Origin: JBFXIE01 sp050176255
GTDB taxonomy: Bacteria; Pseudomonadota; Gammaproteobacteria; Burkholderiales; Burkholderiaceae_C
Length of the DNA: 39,504 nt
Strand: one strand, 5' to 3'
Assembly: GCF_050176255.1 (NCBI RefSeq)
Contig: NZ_JBFXIE010000032.1
The notes beneath the pieces are model-generated. The model saw nothing but the letters and a program-made list of their open reading frames with translations, searched no databases and was not told where the DNA came from. The first letter of the stretch is position 1. The number at the start of each line of letters is the position of its first letter. Shown piece after piece: positions 16,795 through 25,280 of the stretch. Made by a program: the position numbers and the translations under genes.

Positions 16795-17547
16795 TCAGTG
16801 GCTCATGCGGCCGATGAAGGAGCGGATGCGGTCGTTGGCCGGGCGGGCAAAAAACTCGGCCGGCGGCGCGTCGTGGACGATGCAGCCCTGGTCGAAGAAC
16901 ATCACGCGGTCGGCCACCTCGCGGGCAAAGCCCATTTCGTGCGTGACCACGATCATGGTCATGCCGCCGCGCGCCAGCTCGCGCATCACGTCCAGCACCT
17001 CTTGCACCATCTCCGGGTCCAGGGCGCTGGTGGGCTCGTCGAACAGCATCACCTTCGGTGCCATGGCCAGCGCGCGCGCAATGGCCACGCGCTGCTGCTG
17101 CCCGCCTGACAGCTGCCAGGGGTACTTGTGCGCATGGTCCTGCATGCCCACGCGCCTGAGCAGCGCCATGGCGCGTTCGTTGGCCTCGCTGCGCGGGGTG
17201 TGGCGAATGCGGCGCGGCGCCAGCGTCACGTTGTCCAGCACCGTCATGTGGCCGAACAGGTTGAACTGCTGGAACACCATGCCCACCTCGCTGCGCTGTA
17301 GCTGCAGCGTGCGCGGGTCGTCGGTGACTTCCACGCCGTCGATGGTGATGCTGCCGCTGTCGTGCGGCTCCAGGCGGTTGATGGCGCGCAGCAGGGTGGA
17401 CTTGCCCGAGCCCGAGGCGCCGATGATGACGGTGACCTCGCCCGTGCGGAACACGGTGGACACGCCCTTGAGCACCTCGTGGCTGCCAAAGGCCTTGCGC
17501 ACGTCCTTGCACACGATGTAGGGATTGGAGGCTGCAGCGTGGCTCAT
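16795..17547 (-). CDS. Polar amino-acid ABC transporter, ATP-binding protein
   Basis: 250 residues of the PAAT type. Walker A is GASGSGKSTLL, the Q-loop VFQQFNLFGHMT, the signature LSGGQQQRVAIARAL, Walker B VMLFDEPTSALDP, and the switch His is in VVTHEMGFAREVADRV, a typical GlnQ/HisP-like ending. The ATG (17547) overlaps the permease stop by 4 bases. It powers uptake with the permease and binding protein encoded just upstream. Confidence 0.93.
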   Translation of the reverse strand: MSHAAASNPYIVCKDVRKAFGSHEVLKGVSTVFRTGEVTVIIGASGSGKSTLLRAINRLEPHDSGSITIDGVEVTDDPRTLQLQRSEVGMVFQQFNLFGHMTVLDNVTLAPRRIRHTPRSEANERAMALLRRVGMQDHAHKYPWQLSGGQQQRVAIARALAMAPKVMLFDEPTSALDPEMVQEVLDVMRELARGGMTMIVVTHEMGFAREVADRVMFFDQGCIVHDAPPAEFFARPANDRIRSFIGRMSH

Positions 17548-18326
17548 TTCACACGACCCTCGACGTCAAAGCGGTACTCGATGGCATGCGTGACCTGCGT
17601 CACCAGCGTGGTCAGGATCAGGTAGGTGATGGCCACCGTGGTCAGCGTGGCCACGGGCTGGAAGGTGGCCGACTGAATGCGGTTGCCCACGTTGGTCAGT
17701 TCCACCACGCCGATGGCGTAGGCCAGCGACGAGTCCTTGAGCAGCGCCACGAAGTTGCTCACCAGCGGCGGCAGCGCAATCTTGAAGGCCTGGGGGAACA
17801 CCACGTCCAGGAACACCCGCGAACGCGGCAGGCCCAGCGCCCGCGCGGCCTCGGTCTGCCCGCGCGGCACGGCCAGCAGGCCGGCGCGGATGGCCTCGGC
17901 GTTGTAGGCGCCCACGTTCAGGCCCAGCGCCACCACGGCGGCGGCAAAGTCGGGCAGGTTCAGGCCCGGCACCAGCACGGGCAGCGCGAAATAGACAAAC
18001 AGAATCTGCACCAGCAGCGGCGTGCCGCGGATCGCCCAGATATAAAAGCTGGCCACCCAGCGCAGCCAGGCCAGGCGCGATGTGCGCGCCAGCGCCGCGG
18101 CCGTGCCCAGCAGCAGGCCTGCGGCGCCGCTGACCAGCGTCAGCGACAGCGTGGTGAGCGCGCCTTCGGAAAACAGCGCTGCATTGGAGCCGATGGGCTC
18201 CGGAAAAAACGACAGAAACTGGCCCAGCACGGCGAGGACCAGCGCCATCACCACCAAAGCCGCCACCAGCGTGGCATTGCTGCGCTGGGTGCGGCTCCAG
18301 TGGTTAGGCCAAAGAACGAGAAGCAT
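17544..18326 (-). CDS. Polar amino-acid ABC transporter, permease
   Basis: 260 residues, HisM/GlnP-type. It has an N-terminal extra segment (NATLVAALVVMALVLAVLG), then the BPD-transport domain with LSLTLVSGAAGLLLGTAAAL, the IRGTPLLVQILFVYF motif and the EAA loop (AYNAEAIRAGLLAVPRGQTEAARALGLPRS region), each typical of amino-acid permeases. Overlaps the ATPase gene by 4 bases and lies 48 bases after the binding-protein gene. Confidence 0.92.
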   Translation of the reverse strand: MLLVLWPNHWSRTQRSNATLVAALVVMALVLAVLGQFLSFFPEPIGSNAALFSEGALTTLSLTLVSGAAGLLLGTAAALARTSRLAWLRWVASFYIWAIRGTPLLVQILFVYFALPVLVPGLNLPDFAAAVVALGLNVGAYNAEAIRAGLLAVPRGQTEAARALGLPRSRVFLDVVFPQAFKIALPPLVSNFVALLKDSSLAYAIGVVELTNVGNRIQSATFQPVATLTTVAITYLILTTLVTQVTHAIEYRFDVEGRVK

Positions 18327-18374
18327 GGCAGGAGCGGGCCGGGCGCATGGCAGCCGGCCGGTAGGGTGGTGGGG

Positions 18375-19136
18375 TTACTTGCAGGTCACGTCTTCTTGGA
18401 AGTACTTCTTGGAGATCGCGCCCACGGTGCCGTCGGCGATCGCTTCCTTCAGTGCCTTGTTCCAGGCGTCGGCCAGGCCCTGGTTGCCCTTGGCGACGGC
18501 AGCCGCCACCTGCTCCACGAACAGCATGTCGCCCGTGCGAAAGCCCGCCTTGGGTGCCTTGGCCAGCATTTCCTTGGCCACGAATCGGTCGGTCACCCAG
18601 GCGTCCACGCGGCTGGAGGCCAGGGCGTTGCGCGCCGCTTCGTCAGTGGGGAAGTTCTTCACGTCCTTCACGCCGGGCACCTTCTTCACGGCTTCCAGAT
18701 AGGTGGTGCCGGTTTGCACGGCCACCACCTTGCCAGCCAGGTCGGCGGCCTTGGCCACCTCGGGCTTCATCGACACGATGATGCCGCCCGAGCAGTAGTG
18801 CGGCAGCGTGAACGTCACGGCCCTGGAGCGGTCTTCGGTGATGGCGTGCGAGGCGATCACCAGGTCCCAGCGGTCCTGGGCCAGGCCGGTCAGCAGCGCA
18901 TCAAAGCCGACGGTCTTCCACTCGAACTTGAGCCCCATCTTCTTGACCACGGCCTCGGCCACTTCGATTTCGTAGCCCGTGAGCTGCTTGCCCTTGAAGA
19001 AGTTGAAGGGCGCGTACTGCCCTTCCGAGCCGAGGAGGATGGTGCCGCTTTTCTGGATGTCGGCCAGCGGGCGCGCTTGCGCGGCAACGCCAGCGCACAG
19101 CGCCGTGGCGATGGCCAGGGTTTTGAACATGTTCAT
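18375..19136 (-). CDS. Amino-acid ABC transporter substrate-binding protein
   Basis: 253 residues from ATG 19136 (MNMFKTLAIATALCAGV), preceded by AGGAA 6 bases away; an ATG two codons later is possible. Residues 1-22 are a Sec signal peptide cut near AQA-RPLAD. The mature part is a solute-binding family 3 fold: GTILLGSEGQYAPFNFF, YEIEVAEAVVKKMGL, VGFDALLTGLAQDRWDLVI and VAVQTGTTYLEAV. Ligand is unknown; the upstream arginase gene makes a basic amino acid a reasonable guess. A terminator-like hairpin stands in the leader 27 bases before the start codon. Confidence 0.92.
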   Translation of the reverse strand: MNMFKTLAIATALCAGVAAQARPLADIQKSGTILLGSEGQYAPFNFFKGKQLTGYEIEVAEAVVKKMGLKFEWKTVGFDALLTGLAQDRWDLVIASHAITEDRSRAVTFTLPHYCSGGIIVSMKPEVAKAADLAGKVVAVQTGTTYLEAVKKVPGVKDVKNFPTDEAARNALASSRVDAWVTDRFVAKEMLAKAPKAGFRTGDMLFVEQVAAAVAKGNQGLADAWNKALKEAIADGTVGAISKKYFQEDVTCK

Positions 19137-19162
19137 GGACAGTTCCTGCTTGCTTCGGGGAC

Positions 19163-19193
19163 AAAAAAACCGGCCTTGTGCAGTGCAAGCCGG
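19163..19193 (-). terminator. Intrinsic terminator or attenuator before the binding-protein gene
   Basis: Read on the minus strand, CCCGGCTTG and CAAGGCCGG pair around CACTGCA (one bulged G), directly followed by TTTTTTT (19169-19163). It lies between arginase and the transporter operon. Only 26 bases separate the T-tract from the start codon, too little for a promoter, so transporter transcripts must pass this hairpin. That points to conditional read-through. Confidence 0.7.
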
Positions 19194-19310
19194 GAACCAG
19201 TGTCTGAGTACCCCAGCCCTTTGCGGGGTGGTGTCACAAGGCGGACACATTGTATGCAACAGCGCCCCGGGCGTCGCGCGCCGCCCGCAAACGGGAATGG
19301 GGCGGTGCGC

Positions 19311-20222
19311 TCAGACGCGCATCAGCGTGGACTTGCCAAACAGGCTTTCCAGCAGGTCCACGGCCAGCTCCGCCGTCTGGTTGCGGACGTCCAGCGCCGG
19401 GTTCAGCTCCATCACATCTGCCGACGCCAGCGCTCCGCAGTCGGCCAGCATCTCCATGCACAACTGGGTTTCGCGGTAAGTGGGGCCGCCGCGCACCGGC
19501 GTGCCCACGCCGGGCGCGACGGCCGGGTCCAGGCCGTCCAGGTCGAAGCTCAGGTGTAAATGGGTGCGCTCGTCCACATCGGCCAGCGCCGCCTGCATCA
19601 CGGCACGCATGCCCCGCTCGTCGATGGTGCGCATGTCGTACACCTCGATGCCCAGCGCGTTGACAAAGCGCTTTTCCACCGCGTCCACGCTGCGCACGCC
19701 GATCAGCGTGATCTGGTCCGGCCGCAGCGCCGGTGCGGTGCCCGCCAGCTGAGTCAGCTGCGCCGGCCCGTGGCCCAGCAGGCAGGCCACCGGCATGCCG
19801 TGCAGGTTGCCGCTGGGTGACGACTCGGGCGTGTTGGCATCGGCATGGGCGTCAAACCACAGCACCTTCAGGCGCCGCCCGCGCGCGCGGCAGTGCTGCG
19901 CCACGGCGCTGATGGAGCCCATCGCCAGGCAGTGGTCGCCCCCCATCAGCAGCGGCAGCCGCCCGGCGTCCAGCGCGGCCAGCGTGGCGGCAAAAACAGA
20001 CTGGTTCCAGGCCGTCACCTCGGCCAGGTGGCGAAAGCCGCCGCAGGGCGCGGCCTGCGGGTTGCCCGGGCCGCTGAGGTTGCCCGCGTCGTGCACCTCG
20101 AAGCCCTGGCCCTGCAGCGCGGCGGCAATGCCCGCGATGCGCAGGGCGTCGGGCCCCATGCTGGCGCCGCGCACGCTGGCGCCCACGTCGGTGGGGGCGC
20201 CGATCAGGGTCAATGAGGGCAT
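19311..20222 (-). CDS. rocF: Arginase
   Basis: 303 residues from ATG 20222 (MPSLTLIGAPTDVGAS), with AAGGAG 8 bases before it. Arginase splits arginine to ornithine and urea with a two-manganese centre. The metal ligands are in GGDHCLAMG, in WFDAHADANTPESSPSGN (D-x-H-x-D) and in SFDLDGLDP (D-x-D-x-x-D-P). The segment NLHGMPVACLLGHG is characteristic of arginases rather than agmatinases. It follows the TauE/SafE gene after 16 bases, so the two are likely co-transcribed. Confidence 0.92.
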   Translation of the reverse strand: MPSLTLIGAPTDVGASVRGASMGPDALRIAGIAAALQGQGFEVHDAGNLSGPGNPQAAPCGGFRHLAEVTAWNQSVFAATLAALDAGRLPLLMGGDHCLAMGSISAVAQHCRARGRRLKVLWFDAHADANTPESSPSGNLHGMPVACLLGHGPAQLTQLAGTAPALRPDQITLIGVRSVDAVEKRFVNALGIEVYDMRTIDERGMRAVMQAALADVDERTHLHLSFDLDGLDPAVAPGVGTPVRGGPTYRETQLCMEMLADCGALASADVMELNPALDVRNQTAELAVDLLESLFGKSTLMRV

Positions 20223-20238
20223 GGGGTACTCCTTGGGT

Positions 20239-20997
20239 TTAGCGCACAAAGGCGTCGTAGCCAGTCTTGAGGATCAGCATGCCCACCACCAGGATGAAGA
20301 TGCCGCGCACAAAACCCGCGCCATGCTTGAGCGCCAGGTGCGCGCCCAGCACGCTGCCCACCACGTTGGCCACGGCCAGCGGCAGCGCAAAATGCCACCA
20401 CACATGGCCTTTGGCCGTGAACAGAATCAGCGCCGCCACGTTGGTGGCCAGGTTCAGCAGCTTGGCCGACACCGAGGCGTTCAGAAAGTCGTAGCCCAGC
20501 ACACGCACGAACAGAAATACAAAAAAACTGCCCGTGCCGGGGCCAAAGAACCCGTCGTAAAACCCGATGCCCAGCCCGATCAGGCAGGCCGCCTGGGTTT
20601 CGCGCACAGGCGACAGGTGCGGCGCGTGGTGGCGCCCCAGGTCCTTGCGCGCCAGGGTGTAGATCAGCAGCGCCACCAGCACCAGTGGCAGCAGCTTGCG
20701 CAAAAAATCGCCCGAAATCAGCGTGACCACCCAGGCGCCGGCAAAAGCCCCGGAAAAGCCTGCCAGCGCCGCCGGCAGCATGGCCGGCCAGCGCACCTGC
20801 ACGCGGCGGCTGTACTGCCAGGTGGCGATGGCCGTGCCCCAGATGGAAGCACTTTTGTTGGTGCCCATCAGCGTGGCGGGCGGGGCGGCGGGAAACGTGG
20901 CAAACAGGGCGGGCAGCAAAATCAGCCCGCCGCCGCCGACGATGGCGTCCACAAAACCGGCCAGCAGCGAGGCCAGCGAGACGATGATCCATTCCAT
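20239..20997 (-). CDS. TauE/SafE-family membrane permease
   Basis: 252 residues from ATG 20997 (MEWIIVSLASLLAGFVDAIVGGGG). It has about eight membrane segments in two repeats. The first has GFVDAIVGGGGLILLPAL, the second has GIGFYDGFFGPGTGSFF, both diagnostic for TauE/SafE (UPF0721). The family is thought to export sulfonates or related anions; the substrate here is unknown. The upstream in-frame extension (to 21249) crosses a terminator and a repeat and is not part of the gene. Confidence 0.88.
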   Translation of the reverse strand: MEWIIVSLASLLAGFVDAIVGGGGLILLPALFATFPAAPPATLMGTNKSASIWGTAIATWQYSRRVQVRWPAMLPAALAGFSGAFAGAWVVTLISGDFLRKLLPLVLVALLIYTLARKDLGRHHAPHLSPVRETQAACLIGLGIGFYDGFFGPGTGSFFVFLFVRVLGYDFLNASVSAKLLNLATNVAALILFTAKGHVWWHFALPLAVANVVGSVLGAHLALKHGAGFVRGIFILVVGMLILKTGYDAFVR

Positions 20998-21018
20998 GCC
21001 GGCGATTGTCGCACCCTG

Positions 21019-21047
21019 GTTGCTATCCAATAAATAGCTGCTCAGGC
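21019..21047 (-). repeat. Dispersed repeat, copy 3 (partial)
   Basis: Reverse copy; on the minus strand GCCTGAGCAGCTATT then TATTGGATAGCAACC. The AGCGCTT hairpin module is missing, as if deleted, leaving the GCCT edge joined to the AGCTATT...GATAGCAA module. It lies just upstream of the TauE/SafE start. Confidence 0.6.
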
Positions 21048-21086
21048 TGGTTGGATGGGCGATGGAGTCATGTTTTGCGCACAACC

Positions 21087-21118
21087 AATAAAAAAGGCAC
21101 CCGGGTTGCGGGTGCCTT
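21087..21118 (-). terminator. Intrinsic terminator after the GMC oxidoreductase gene
   Basis: On the minus strand, the 9-base stem AAGGCACCC / GGGTGCCTT with loop GCAACCC is followed by TTTTATTG. It lies about 190 bases after the oxidoreductase stop and separates that gene from the TauE-arginase genes. Confidence 0.75.
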
Positions 21119-21309
21119 GGGAAAAGGGCATCTCGATGCGGACGCCTGGTTGGTGTTTGCTGTTCTTGAATTAGGGTTGTCTCCCCGGTCCCCTCGTTTG
21201 GCGTGCCGGGGCGCGCTTCGAGTGGGTGCACTGTAATGGCGCGCACCACGCAGGTGCATCGGTGCTTTCCCGAACCTGTCGCACTCGCTGCACTTGCAGC
21301 CGCAGCAGA

Positions 21310-23004
21310 TCAGGCCCCGGCGCGGCTTTCGGCGCGGATCCACTGCGCGGCCATCTCGGCCATCATCAGCGTGGGCGAGTTGGTGTTGCCGCTGGTGATG
21401 GTGGGCATGGCGCCCGCATCCACCACGCGCAGGCCTGCCACCACGCCGCCGCGGCCGTCGCGCACGCGCAGGCGCGCGTCCAGCACGGCCTGCGGGTCGT
21501 CCAGGCGGCCCATGCGCGTGGTGCCCACGGGGTGAAAGATGGTGGTGGCGATGTCGCCGGCCAGCCGGGCCAGATCTTCGTCGCTCTGGTACTGCGGGCC
21601 GGGCTTGTATTCCTCGGGGCGGTAGGGCGCCAGCGCCGGCTGCGCCACGATGCGGCGCGTGACGCGCAGGCTGTCGGCGGCCACCTGGCGGTCTTCGGCC
21701 GTGGACAGGTAGTTGGGCGCAATGGCCGGCGCGGCGCTGAAGTCGGCGCTTTGTATCTGCACCGTGCCGCGGCTGGTGGGGTTGAGGTTGCACACGCTCG
21801 CCGTAAAGGCGGGGAAGCGGTGCAGCGGCTCGCCGAAGGCCTCCAGCGACAGCGGCTGAACGTGGTACTGGATGTTGGGGTGCGGCAGGCCGGGCTGGCT
21901 GCGCGTGAAGGCGCCCAGCTGCGAGGGCGCCATGCTCATGGGGCCGCTGCGCTTGAACAGGTATTCCAGACCGATTCTTGCCTTGCCCAGCGGGCTTGCG
22001 GCCAGCGTGTTGAGCGTGGGCACGCCCTGCACCTTGTACACGGCGCGGATCTGCAGGTGGTCCTGCAAATTGGCGCCCATGCCGGGCAGGTCGGCCAGCA
22101 CCTCAATGCCGTGGCCGCGCAGCAGCGCACCGGGGCCGATGCCCGACAGCTGCAGCAGCTGCGGCGAGTTGACGGCGCCCGCGCTCACAATCACCTCCTG
22201 CTGCGCGTGGGCCGTGACCATCTCCTCGCCCGTCCATACCTGCACGCCGGTGCAGCGCAGGCCGCCGCCCTGCTGGCGTTGCAGCACCAGGCGCGAGGCC
22301 TGGGCGGCGGTCCACATCTCGAAGTTGGGCCGCCCGTAACAGGTGGGGCGCAAAAAGGCCTTGGCCGTGTTCCAGCGCCAGCCGGCCTTCTGGTTGACCT
22401 CGAAATAGCCCACGCCCTCGTTGGTGCCGCCGTTGAAGTCGTCGGTGGCGGCAATGCCCGCCTGCTGCGCGGCCTGGGCGAAGGCGTCCAGGATGTCCCA
22501 GCGCAGGCGCTGGCGTTCCACGCGCCATTCGCCGCTGCCGCCGGTGGACTTGCTGCCGTGCAGGCGCTTGAAGTGCTCATTGACGCCGTCGGGCTGGTCC
22601 AGCCGCCAGTGATCCTCGTGGCGCCGAAACGCCTGCAGCACGCTGTCCCAGCGCCAGGCGTCGTCGCCGGTGACATCGGCCCAGTGCTCGTAGTCGCGCG
22701 CCTGGCCGCGAATGTAGATCATGCCGTTGATGCTGCTGCACCCGCCCAGCACCTTGCCGCGCGGGTAGCGCAGGCTGCGGCCGTTCAGGCCGGGGTCGGG
22801 CGCGGTGTGGTAGAGCCAGTCGGTGCGCGGGTTGCCGATGCAGTACAGGTAGCCCACGGGAATGTGGATCCAGTGGTAGTCGTCCTTGCGGCCGGCTTCT
22901 ACCAGCAGCACGCGGTTGGCGGGGTCTGCGCTCAGGCGGTTGGCCAGCAGGGCGCCGGCCGTGCCGCCGCCGATGATGATGTAGTCGAAGGTGGTGTCGC
23001 TCAT
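21310..23004 (-). CDS. GMC-family FAD-dependent oxidoreductase (choline/alcohol dehydrogenase-like)
   Basis: 564 residues from ATG 23004 (MSDTTFDYIIIGGGTAG). The N-terminal Rossmann motif GGGTAGALLANRL binds FAD, with ADPANRVLLVEAG for the ribose. GMC signature 1 is in RGKVLGGCSSINGMIYIRG and signature 2 in GAVNSPQLLQLSGIGP. The active-site His is in FHPVGTTRMG and the Asn partner in TSGNTNSPTLM. Relatives include BetA-type choline dehydrogenases and AlkJ-type alcohol dehydrogenases; nothing here (no betB or alk genes) decides between them. Monocistronic, with its own terminator. Confidence 0.9.
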   Translation of the reverse strand: MSDTTFDYIIIGGGTAGALLANRLSADPANRVLLVEAGRKDDYHWIHIPVGYLYCIGNPRTDWLYHTAPDPGLNGRSLRYPRGKVLGGCSSINGMIYIRGQARDYEHWADVTGDDAWRWDSVLQAFRRHEDHWRLDQPDGVNEHFKRLHGSKSTGGSGEWRVERQRLRWDILDAFAQAAQQAGIAATDDFNGGTNEGVGYFEVNQKAGWRWNTAKAFLRPTCYGRPNFEMWTAAQASRLVLQRQQGGGLRCTGVQVWTGEEMVTAHAQQEVIVSAGAVNSPQLLQLSGIGPGALLRGHGIEVLADLPGMGANLQDHLQIRAVYKVQGVPTLNTLAASPLGKARIGLEYLFKRSGPMSMAPSQLGAFTRSQPGLPHPNIQYHVQPLSLEAFGEPLHRFPAFTASVCNLNPTSRGTVQIQSADFSAAPAIAPNYLSTAEDRQVAADSLRVTRRIVAQPALAPYRPEEYKPGPQYQSDEDLARLAGDIATTIFHPVGTTRMGRLDDPQAVLDARLRVRDGRGGVVAGLRVVDAGAMPTITSGNTNSPTLMMAEMAAQWIRAESRAGA

Positions 23005-23313
23005 GGAGGCACGGCGCGCGTCAAAAGTCGAAAAATGGCAGGTCAAAAAAAGCGCCGCTCGTCCTTGGCGGGGGATGCGCGGCGTTGCGGTTCATTGTGG
23101 CGACGGGCGTGCCGATGTCGAGAGGGAAACCCCTTTGCACTATGATAAAAATAGCTGCTAGCGCACGGTGTATATGGTCTAGAGGCTGATTTCAATGCAA
23201 AAAAGCGCGGTGTTTATTTTTGCCACCAATTTGTGAAATGATGCCGCTGCGCCACAGCGCACCCTGGTGCGCCTGGGCTGTACGCCTTGTCTTGCCCTTC
23301 TTTTTTGACTGCC
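23005..23313. other. Divergent gap between GMC oxidoreductase and Mla-type operon
   Basis: 309 bases, A+T-richer than the genes. It holds a degenerate repeat copy (23141-23192) and, around 23193-23240, an AT-rich stretch (GTTTATTTTTGCCACC) where the operon promoter may lie. I cannot define a -35/-10 pair with confidence. Confidence 0.45.
23141..23192 (-). repeat. Dispersed repeat, copy 4 (degenerate)
   Basis: Reverse copy; on the minus strand CAGCCTCTAG, TATACA, GCGCTAGCAGCTATT, TTTATCATA. One hairpin arm is eroded. It sits in the divergent gap. Confidence 0.6.
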
Positions 23314-24432
23314 ATGCCCGTCTTCACCCCGCCTTCGGTTCAGCAGGACGAAGCCCCCGCGCCCCGCGCCCTGCTGCAGGGGGACTGGGTGGCTGCGGCC
23401 TTCGCCAGCCGCAGCGACTGGCGGCGCATGGCCAGGCAACTGGCGGCCTGCGGGCCGGGTCACGCCTGGAGCCTGCAGGGCGTGCAGCGCCTGGACCATG
23501 TGGGCGCGCAGCTGCTGTGGAACCACTGGGGCCGCGCCTGGCCCGCGCAGCTGGAGCTGAGCGACGCGCAGCGCGACATGCTGGAGCGCGTGGCGCGTTA
23601 CAGCATGCCCTGCGAGCCCCCTGCGCCCTGGCGTCTGGGCGATCAGGTGGACCGCCTGGGTGTGCTGGTGCTCCACGCGATGGGCCACCTGGGCCATCTG
23701 GTGGAACTGGTGGGGCAGTTGCTGCTGGACGTGCTGCGGCTGCTGCGCAACCCGGCGCGCGGGCCGTGGCGCGATATCTCGGGCCACCTGTACCGCATGG
23801 GCGCCACGGCGCTGCCCATCACGGCGCTGGTGGGTTTTCTGATCGGCGTGGTGCTGGCTTACCTGATGAGCCTGCAGCTGCGCCAGTTCGGGGCCGAGGC
23901 CTACATCGTCAACATCCTGGGCATTTCGCTGATCCGCGAGCTGGGGCCGATGCTGGCCGCCATTTTGGTGGCGGGGCGCTCGGGCTCGGCCATCACGGCG
24001 CAGATCGGCGTGATGCGCGTCAACGAAGAGCTGGATGCCATGCGCGTCATGGGCATACCGCACGGCTTTCGCCTGGTGATGCCGCGCGCGCTGGCGCTGG
24101 CGGTGGCCATGCCGCTGGTGGCGCTGTGGACCACGCTGGCTGCGCTGGCCGGCGGCATGCTGGCGGCGGACCTGACCATGGGCATCTCATCCGCCTACTT
24201 TGCGCAGGCGCTGCCCGCGGCGGTGAAGGCGTCCAACCTGTGGCTGGCCATGGCCAAGTCAGTGGTGTTCGGGGTGTTCATTGCGCTCATCGGCTGCCAC
24301 TGGGGCCTGCGCGTCAAGCCCAACACGCAGAGCCTGGGCGAGGGTACGACGGCCTCGGTGGTCAGCGCCATCACCATGGTCATCATCGTGGACGCGCTGT
24401 TCGCAGTGGCGTTCAAGAACGTGGGTTTCTAG
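23314..24432 (+). CDS. MlaE-type lipid ABC permease with N-terminal STAS-like domain
   Basis: 372 residues from ATG 23314 (MPVFTPPSVQQDEAP). Residues about 25-100 look like a STAS/MlaB domain (WSLQGVQRLDHVGAQLLW), and the rest is the MlaE permease fold: ALPITALVGFLIGVVLAYL, GISLIRELGPMLAAILVAGRSG split as ISLIRELGPML and AILVAGRSGSAITAQIG, then EELDAMRVMGI. The family moves phospholipids or other lipids between inner membrane and an MCE protein. The usual separate MlaB is thus fused here. Followed 2 bases later by the ATPase gene. Confidence 0.88.
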   Translation: MPVFTPPSVQQDEAPAPRALLQGDWVAAAFASRSDWRRMARQLAACGPGHAWSLQGVQRLDHVGAQLLWNHWGRAWPAQLELSDAQRDMLERVARYSMPCEPPAPWRLGDQVDRLGVLVLHAMGHLGHLVELVGQLLLDVLRLLRNPARGPWRDISGHLYRMGATALPITALVGFLIGVVLAYLMSLQLRQFGAEAYIVNILGISLIRELGPMLAAILVAGRSGSAITAQIGVMRVNEELDAMRVMGIPHGFRLVMPRALALAVAMPLVALWTTLAALAGGMLAADLTMGISSAYFAQALPAAVKASNLWLAMAKSVVFGVFIALIGCHWGLRVKPNTQSLGEGTTASVVSAITMVIIVDALFAVAFKNVGF

Positions 24433-24434
24433 CC

Positions 24435-25280
24435 ATGCCCGTCACGCAGCCCGCTACCACCGCCACCAACGCCGCTGCAGCCGCTGATGCGCCCGTGGTG
24501 GATATCCAGGGTCTTGCCACCGTCTTTGGCAAGGGCACCTCGGCTTTCGCAGTGCACAGGGATTTGCAGCTCACCGTGCGCCGCGGTGAGATTTTGTCGC
24601 TGGTGGGCGGCTCGGGCACGGGCAAGACGGTGCTGCTGCGCCACATCCTGGGGCTGACGCAGCCCACCCGCGGCAGCGTGACGGTGCTGGGCCGCCCGGC
24701 GGCCGACCTGGGCGGCGAGGGCGCCAGCAGCCGCGTGGGCATGCTGTTTCAGCACGGGGCGCTGTTTTCGGCGTTCAACGTGCTCGACAACATCGGCTTT
24801 GCGCTGCGCGAGCTGGGCACGCTGCCAGGCGCACTGGTCAACGACGCCGCCATGGTCAAGCTGCGCCTGGTGGGCCTCAAGCCCGAGCACGCCACGCGCA
24901 TGCCTTCCGACCTGTCGGGGGGCATGGTCAAGCGCGCGGCGCTGGCGCGTGCGCTCATCATGGACCCGCCGCTGCTCTTGCTCGACGAGCCCACGGCGGG
25001 GCTGGACCCCAGCAGCTCCGACGCGTTCTGCAGCCTGCTGCGCGAGCTGCACGCCGCGCTGGGCCTCACCGTCATCATGGTCACGCACGACCTGGACACG
25101 CTGTTCGACCTGTCCACCCGCGTGGCCGTGCTGGCCGACCAGCGCGTCATCACCAGCGGCACGCCGCACGAGGTGGCGCACTTCGACCACCCGTTCATCC
25201 ACCATTTTTTTCTCGGGGAGCGCGGCCGCCGCGCCATGGCGCAGGCACCCGCCGCCGCATCCCCGTCCCAGGAGGCCTGA
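24435..25280 (+). CDS. MlaF-type lipid ABC transporter ATPase
   Basis: 281 residues from ATG 24435. After an Ala/Thr-rich start, the ATPase has Walker A GGSGTGKTVLL, Q-loop MLFQHGALFSAFNVLDNI, signature LSGGMVKRAALARAL, Walker B LLLLDEPTAGLDP and switch His in MVTHDLDTLFDL. LSGGM and the QHGALFSAF stretch are typical of MlaF/Mkl rather than amino-acid importers. The C-terminal FIHHFFLGERGRRAM is also family-like. The stop overlaps the MCE gene start (TGATG). Confidence 0.93.
   Translation: MPVTQPATTATNAAAAADAPVVDIQGLATVFGKGTSAFAVHRDLQLTVRRGEILSLVGGSGTGKTVLLRHILGLTQPTRGSVTVLGRPAADLGGEGASSRVGMLFQHGALFSAFNVLDNIGFALRELGTLPGALVNDAAMVKLRLVGLKPEHATRMPSDLSGGMVKRAALARALIMDPPLLLLDEPTAGLDPSSSDAFCSLLRELHAALGLTVIMVTHDLDTLFDLSTRVAVLADQRVITSGTPHEVAHFDHPFIHHFFLGERGRRAMAQAPAAASPSQEA

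Larger units (their letters stand above)
20998..21309. other. Gap between TauE/SafE gene and GMC oxidoreductase
   Basis: 312 bases without a gene. It contains a repeat copy (21019-21047), the terminator of the GMC gene (21087-21118), and CCCCGG / CCGGGG arms (21183-21188 and 21206-21211) forming a possible weak hairpin. The promoter of the TauE-arginase genes is presumably between the terminator and 20998, but I see no clear -35/-10 pair. Confidence 0.5.

Noticed and set aside
19249..19254. TACAAT on the minus strand as -10 of the amino-acid ABC operon
   Set aside because: No acceptable -35 at 16-18 bases, so not called as a promoter.
17586..19559. 657-codon plus-strand frame opposite the ABC permease and binding protein
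   Set aside because: Shadow frame with Gln/His/Arg-rich translation; crosses a terminator.
21226..23145. 639-codon plus-strand frame opposite the GMC oxidoreductase
   Set aside because: Shadow frame; the minus-strand GMC gene has all signatures.
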